Assembly: GCF_000023125.1 (NCBI RefSeq)
Contig: NC_013037.1
Coordinates: forward strand, 2,046,001-2,110,000
From: Dyadobacter fermentans DSM 18053
GTDB lineage: Bacteria; Bacteroidota; Bacteroidia; Cytophagales; Spirosomataceae
Reading direction: 5' to 3'
Length of the DNA stretch: 64,000 bases
The notes beneath the pieces were generated by a model. That model made no database searches and was not told where the DNA came from. It saw nothing but the letters and a program-made list of their open reading frames with translations. Below are positions 60,897 through 64,000 of the stretch, one piece after another (the first letter of the stretch is position 1; each line of letters opens with the position of its first letter). The position numbers were made by a program, and so were the translations under genes.

Positions 60897-63235
60897 TTAC
60901 CTTCTTTAGTGATCAGGCTGAAAGGACTAATTGTCCCAGGATTGTTAAAGAGTTTCTTTTGCCAGATAACCGCTCCCGTTTGCAGCTTGAAGGCCGCGAT
61001 CTCCAAATTGTCGGGAGATACGTACACCTTGTCCCCGGCAATCAGAGGATACATTGGAATTACCGGATAGGGACTCGTAGACAGCTTTTTTGTCCAGGAA
61101 ACTTTCCCTGTGGAAATATCCAGTACCTGCAACGAATACTCGTACTCAGAAGCGCCACCCATGTTTACCCGCACGATCATAGCGATGAAATCGGCCGAGG
61201 CACTCCACTTTTTCGACAGTACTTCGCCTTGCTGCGGATAATACTCCCAGAGCTTTTTACCTGTGGCCTTGTCCACCGCCTGCAATCCCTGAACCAAATT
61301 ACCCATTATAACCCCGATCACACGCGATCCCACGATGAGCGGGCTATCGTGCGCTGCCGTTGTCGTAGAGGGCGTGCTCCACAGTTTCTTGAAAGGCGAC
61401 AGGCTGTAAGCCGCCAGGCCACTCATTGCCTCCGAACGCACCATATAGTTGTCCGCAAAATCCGGATGGCCCTTCACCGTGGTTGGGAAAATGCCCATTC
61501 CGGTAATCCCGGTCCCGTTGGAAGGATTGGAAACAAAATACATCTCATCGTCGTAAAAACTCTTGTTGACATTCACGGAGAGCTTACTATCCTTTGTCAC
61601 AGCCAATCCGAATTCAACAAAATCCTCGCCTCCGAACGCAGCCTGCTTTTGGGTCCACGACAAGTTTCCCGACGCCTGGTCCACGGCGATCAGCTCTTCA
61701 CGGCCAATCGTGATGATCTGGTTATCGATAATGACCGGATACGTTTGTTTGCTCCGCATCATTTCCCGCCGTTCCCAGTTCACCTTGCCGGTCGACAGCG
61801 ATACGGCACTGAGTGAGCCCGTCATATTGCCAGGTACAATATATTGCTCATTGACGATCAACCCGCCCAGGAGCTGGTCGGAGGCAGCGCCGCTTCGTAA
61901 AGGCGCCTCCCAAAGTCGCTCCCCGGTGCCGGCGTCGACGGCATATCCAAAGAAGCCGCTGTGAAAGAGGAGCAGGTCTTTGTCACGCGTCTCGCCCGGG
62001 CCGCTGTTCAGGACGATACTGGCCGTATCGCCATATACCACTCCGGCGACCGTTTCCACAAATGCCCGATACCATATTTTGCTGGTGTTGATGCTCTCGG
62101 TGACGGAAAATTCGAAAGGAGTAGCGGGAATGTTCTGCGCTTTCGCGTAATATTTACGTGTCGGCAGGCTCGGCGTTGTAGCCAGGCACATGCCGTATCC
62201 GATTACCGGCAAATCACCCAATTGCATGATTCGTCCCGTGTAGCCGACCACATTCTGCTCGTATTTTACGGCCGCGCCGGTCTCCACGCTGGCCTGCGAT
62301 CGCAGCAGCAATTCGTCAGAAGTCATTACATAAGCTTCCCTTATAACGTCTTTAACAATGTCGTAGCTCATCCAGATATAGCCATCGTTACACCAATTCT
62401 TGCTCCATGAATTCTGGATTTTGAAAGCCTTACGGGCATCATCGTAGCCCACAATGATCATGGCGTGATGGGAAACATCATTCGGGGTGGCGTCCTTCCA
62501 CACGAACTGACCATCGGGGAAACGCGTAGGCTTTTTGAAATCAGCATTGAGCCTGCCCGCAATTACTACGGGCATATCGTAATACAGGAATTTCTTGATG
62601 GCATCGGTGGTGATCAATATCCGTCCCCAGTCGGCTATCTTGTACTTCGCTGCACCGGCAACTTGCTGCGTTCCGGGCTGCGTGTCGCATTCCTGGTCAG
62701 TGTAAGGCATGTCTTTCCAGGTACACACGCCCGTATTTTTCAAAAGGTTAAGTGCATCTTCGATATAGGATCCTTTCAAACAATCTCCGGCTTTGATCTT
62801 GTTATAAACGAAGGCAGGGCTGAGGACCGTTTCGTTGTTGACCGAGCCGTCCGCAAGTTTGAAATTTGAATTGAATCCCAAACCACTAAAATAGCTGCGC
62901 GCTGCATAGGCAACCGCCCAGGCAACACACGATCCCTGCCGGCCCTGACTTTGCACCGGAGGCATGTTCGGCGACAAATCATATTGCGGCGCAAGCTTCG
63001 GGTCTTTCTGGGTACGGCCGCCGGGGATCAGCGGTTCGGTGATTATTTTGATTTTTTCGTATTCCGCCGGGTCGAGCACTTCGGCACCATAGCCCACCGT
63101 TTCGCCGGGAATCACCTCCTCGTCCGGTTTTGGATCGGGCGGTGTAAGTTCGCTTGGCTTCTTGCTGCAGGCAGTGATAATGACAAATAGAAGGAGGCAG
63201 TAAATGCTCGCGTGGAGGCGTAGAGCGCGCAACAT
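60866..63235 (-). CDS. Papain-like (C1) peptidase fused to a PQQ-type beta-propeller, lipoprotein
   Basis: About 789 residues from ATG 63235 with a lipobox (HASIYCLLLFVIITAC). Residues about 70-290 are a C1A peptidase with all four key residues: Gln in PPVQSQGRQGSCVAW, Cys103, His257 in SHHAMIIVGYDD and Asn275 in IQNSWSKNW. A short Fn3-like stretch follows (about 310-400, SVTESINTSKIWYRAFVET). The C-terminal half is a PQQ-like propeller with repeats such as YAVDAGTGERLWEAPL, AVSLSTGKVNWERREM, AVDKATGKKLWEYYP and VLDISTGKVSWTKKL. It is anchored in the outer membrane or periplasm. The propeller probably binds a partner or substrate. The combination is unusual. Confidence 0.85.
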   Translation of the reverse strand: MLRALRLHASIYCLLLFVIITACSKKPSELTPPDPKPDEEVIPGETVGYGAEVLDPAEYEKIKIITEPLIPGGRTQKDPKLAPQYDLSPNMPPVQSQGRQGSCVAWAVAYAARSYFSGLGFNSNFKLADGSVNNETVLSPAFVYNKIKAGDCLKGSYIEDALNLLKNTGVCTWKDMPYTDQECDTQPGTQQVAGAAKYKIADWGRILITTDAIKKFLYYDMPVVIAGRLNADFKKPTRFPDGQFVWKDATPNDVSHHAMIIVGYDDARKAFKIQNSWSKNWCNDGYIWMSYDIVKDVIREAYVMTSDELLLRSQASVETGAAVKYEQNVVGYTGRIMQLGDLPVIGYGMCLATTPSLPTRKYYAKAQNIPATPFEFSVTESINTSKIWYRAFVETVAGVVYGDTASIVLNSGPGETRDKDLLLFHSGFFGYAVDAGTGERLWEAPLRSGAASDQLLGGLIVNEQYIVPGNMTGSLSAVSLSTGKVNWERREMMRSKQTYPVIIDNQIITIGREELIAVDQASGNLSWTQKQAAFGGEDFVEFGLAVTKDSKLSVNVNKSFYDDEMYFVSNPSNGTGITGMGIFPTTVKGHPDFADNYMVRSEAMSGLAAYSLSPFKKLWSTPSTTTAAHDSPLIVGSRVIGVIMGNLVQGLQAVDKATGKKLWEYYPQQGEVLSKKWSASADFIAMIVRVNMGGASEYEYSLQVLDISTGKVSWTKKLSTSPYPVIPMYPLIAGDKVYVSPDNLEIAAFKLQTGAVIWQKKLFNNPGTISPFSLITKEGKIFYMPESGM

Positions 63236-63396
63236 GTGGACTAATGGGAGTTGGTTCGAAAATCCATTGAAAATAGCGCACGCACACCCCCGTGCAAATC
63301 TGGAAAAGACGTGAGGGCCGGTATTTCTGATGAACCGGCAGTTATTTCTTTTTAAACCCCACGCTACCCGCTTACCTCCTATATCCAATTACTTTA

Positions 63397-63428
63397 TTTG
63401 TACTAATTCCAAATTATCGCGTACTTTG
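63397..63428 (+). promoter_or_regulatory. Candidate promoter of the right-edge sigma factor gene
   Basis: TTTG (63397-63400) and TACTTTG (63422-63428) have a 21-base spacer, close to the Bacteroidota -33/-7 arrangement though the -7 box is one base short of TAnnTTTG. They lie about 30 bases before the ATG at 63459. Confidence 0.35.
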
Positions 63429-63458
63429 CGGCGGTCCTTTCCTCACCGAAATCCGCAT

Positions 63459-64000
63459 ATGGACGCTCCCGATCATGAAACGGTAATCCACCTCAACGAG
63501 TCGAAGTCGTTTGAGCAGGTCTATCTGATGTATGCGAAGCCGCTTATCAGGTTGTCCTACTCCATGTTGCAGGATGTGCAGGAGTCCGAAGAAATAGTGC
63601 AAACGGTTTTCCATTCATTGTGGGAACGGCGAGATACGCTTATTGTTCATTCTTCGATAGAAGCCTACCTGGTGCGCGCCGTGAAGCTGAAAGCCATGCA
63701 ATACCTGCGCGATAAATCCAATGAACAGAAGCATATCGCCCTGTTTTCGCAGCAGCTCGCCCGCGGACAAAACGATACCGAGCAGCGGATCGAGTACAAG
63801 CTGCTCACCGACCGCCTCGAAACCCTCACGGCCGGATTACCCGGACAATGCCAGCAGGTATTCACCCTCAGCCGCAAAAAAGGCATGACCAACAGTGAAA
63901 TCTCCAGCCTGCTCAATATCACCGAAAAAGCGGTTGAAAATCAGATCACCCGGGCGCTGCGCTACCTGCGCAAGGGCCTGGTGGGGTACATTAATTCCTG
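63459..64000 (+). CDS. ECF-type RNA polymerase sigma factor, truncated by the window end
   Basis: The frame is open from ATG 63459 to the window end (180 codons). The product begins MDAPDHETVIHLNESKSFEQ. Region 2 reads VYLMYAKPLIRLSYSMLQDV with SEEIVQTVFHSLWERR. Region 4 reads LTAGLPGQCQQVFTLSRKKG with MTNSEISSLLNITEKAVENQ and ITRALRYLRKGL. No stop codon is reached, so only the last few residues are probably missing. Such sigmas usually head a FecR/SusC locus, which would lie to the right of the window. Confidence 0.9.
   Translation, partial: MDAPDHETVIHLNESKSFEQVYLMYAKPLIRLSYSMLQDVQESEEIVQTVFHSLWERRDTLIVHSSIEAYLVRAVKLKAMQYLRDKSNEQKHIALFSQQLARGQNDTEQRIEYKLLTDRLETLTAGLPGQCQQVFTLSRKKGMTNSEISSLLNITEKAVENQITRALRYLRKGLVGYINS

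Noticed and set aside
1..64000. rRNA, tRNA and known riboswitches
   Set aside because: No conserved rRNA stretches, tRNA cloverleaf or recognisable riboswitch core was seen; a covariance-model scan would be needed to exclude them fully.

Overview
The window looks like chromosomal DNA of a Bacteroidota bacterium, most like the Cytophagales (Dyadobacter/Spirosoma type). The evidence is three SusC/SusD pairs, ECF sigma/FecR signalling, PorT-like barrels, FtsX-type permeases, few Shine-Dalgarno sequences and candidate TAnnTTTG promoter boxes. This placement is inferred from gene content only. Most of the window is GC-rich. Two stretches are clearly AT-richer and look acquired: about 5.2-14.1 kb and about 49.2-53.4 kb.

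Layout. 1-4.9 kb: the end of a polysaccharide utilisation locus (SusC 3' end, SusD, heparinase II/III-like lyase). 4.9-14.2 kb: an AT-rich island between a C-terminal and an N-terminal remnant of an FtsX-type permease, both on the minus strand. It carries an OmpA-domain protein and a putative peptide natural-product cluster: a double-glycine precursor with six cysteines, a pseudo-C39/VKOR/thioredoxin fusion, a tandem GT25-like glycosyltransferase, a C39 peptidase-ABC exporter and an HlyD adaptor. The set parallels glycocin loci such as sublancin, but is built from Bacteroidota parts. 14.4-21.2 kb: an outer-membrane barrel, a double zinc ribbon, an ExbD-like and an ExbB-like protein, an S41 protease and a NarL-type two-component pair.

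21.2-32.2 kb (minus strand): an ECF sigma/FecR/STN-SusC/SusD module with a PKD protein carrying an M23-like motif and an FAD oxidoreductase. 32.2-49.2 kb: a galactosamine/tagatose pathway. It has a tagatose-bisphosphate-type aldolase, a PfkB kinase and AgaS, with translational overlaps. Diverging from these are an S9 peptidase, a DMT transporter, two propeller proteins, a GH123-type hexosaminidase, a DUF5107-TPR protein, an esterase, an ACT protein and a DeoR regulator. 53.7-60.8 kb: SusC, SusD and a GH20-type hexosaminidase, probably the uptake and cleavage side of the same amino-sugar system. An ACTTTC-containing motif recurs in three promoter regions of this set.

49.2-53.4 kb is accessory DNA: MazEF, an orphan Xre antitoxin-like protein, a fused MNT-HEPN protein, an Rpn-type nuclease and two copies of a palindromic REP-like element around one small secreted protein. 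60.9-64 kb holds a papain-like protease fused to a beta-propeller, then a truncated ECF sigma gene running off the right edge. I saw no rRNA, tRNA, CRISPR array or transposase.
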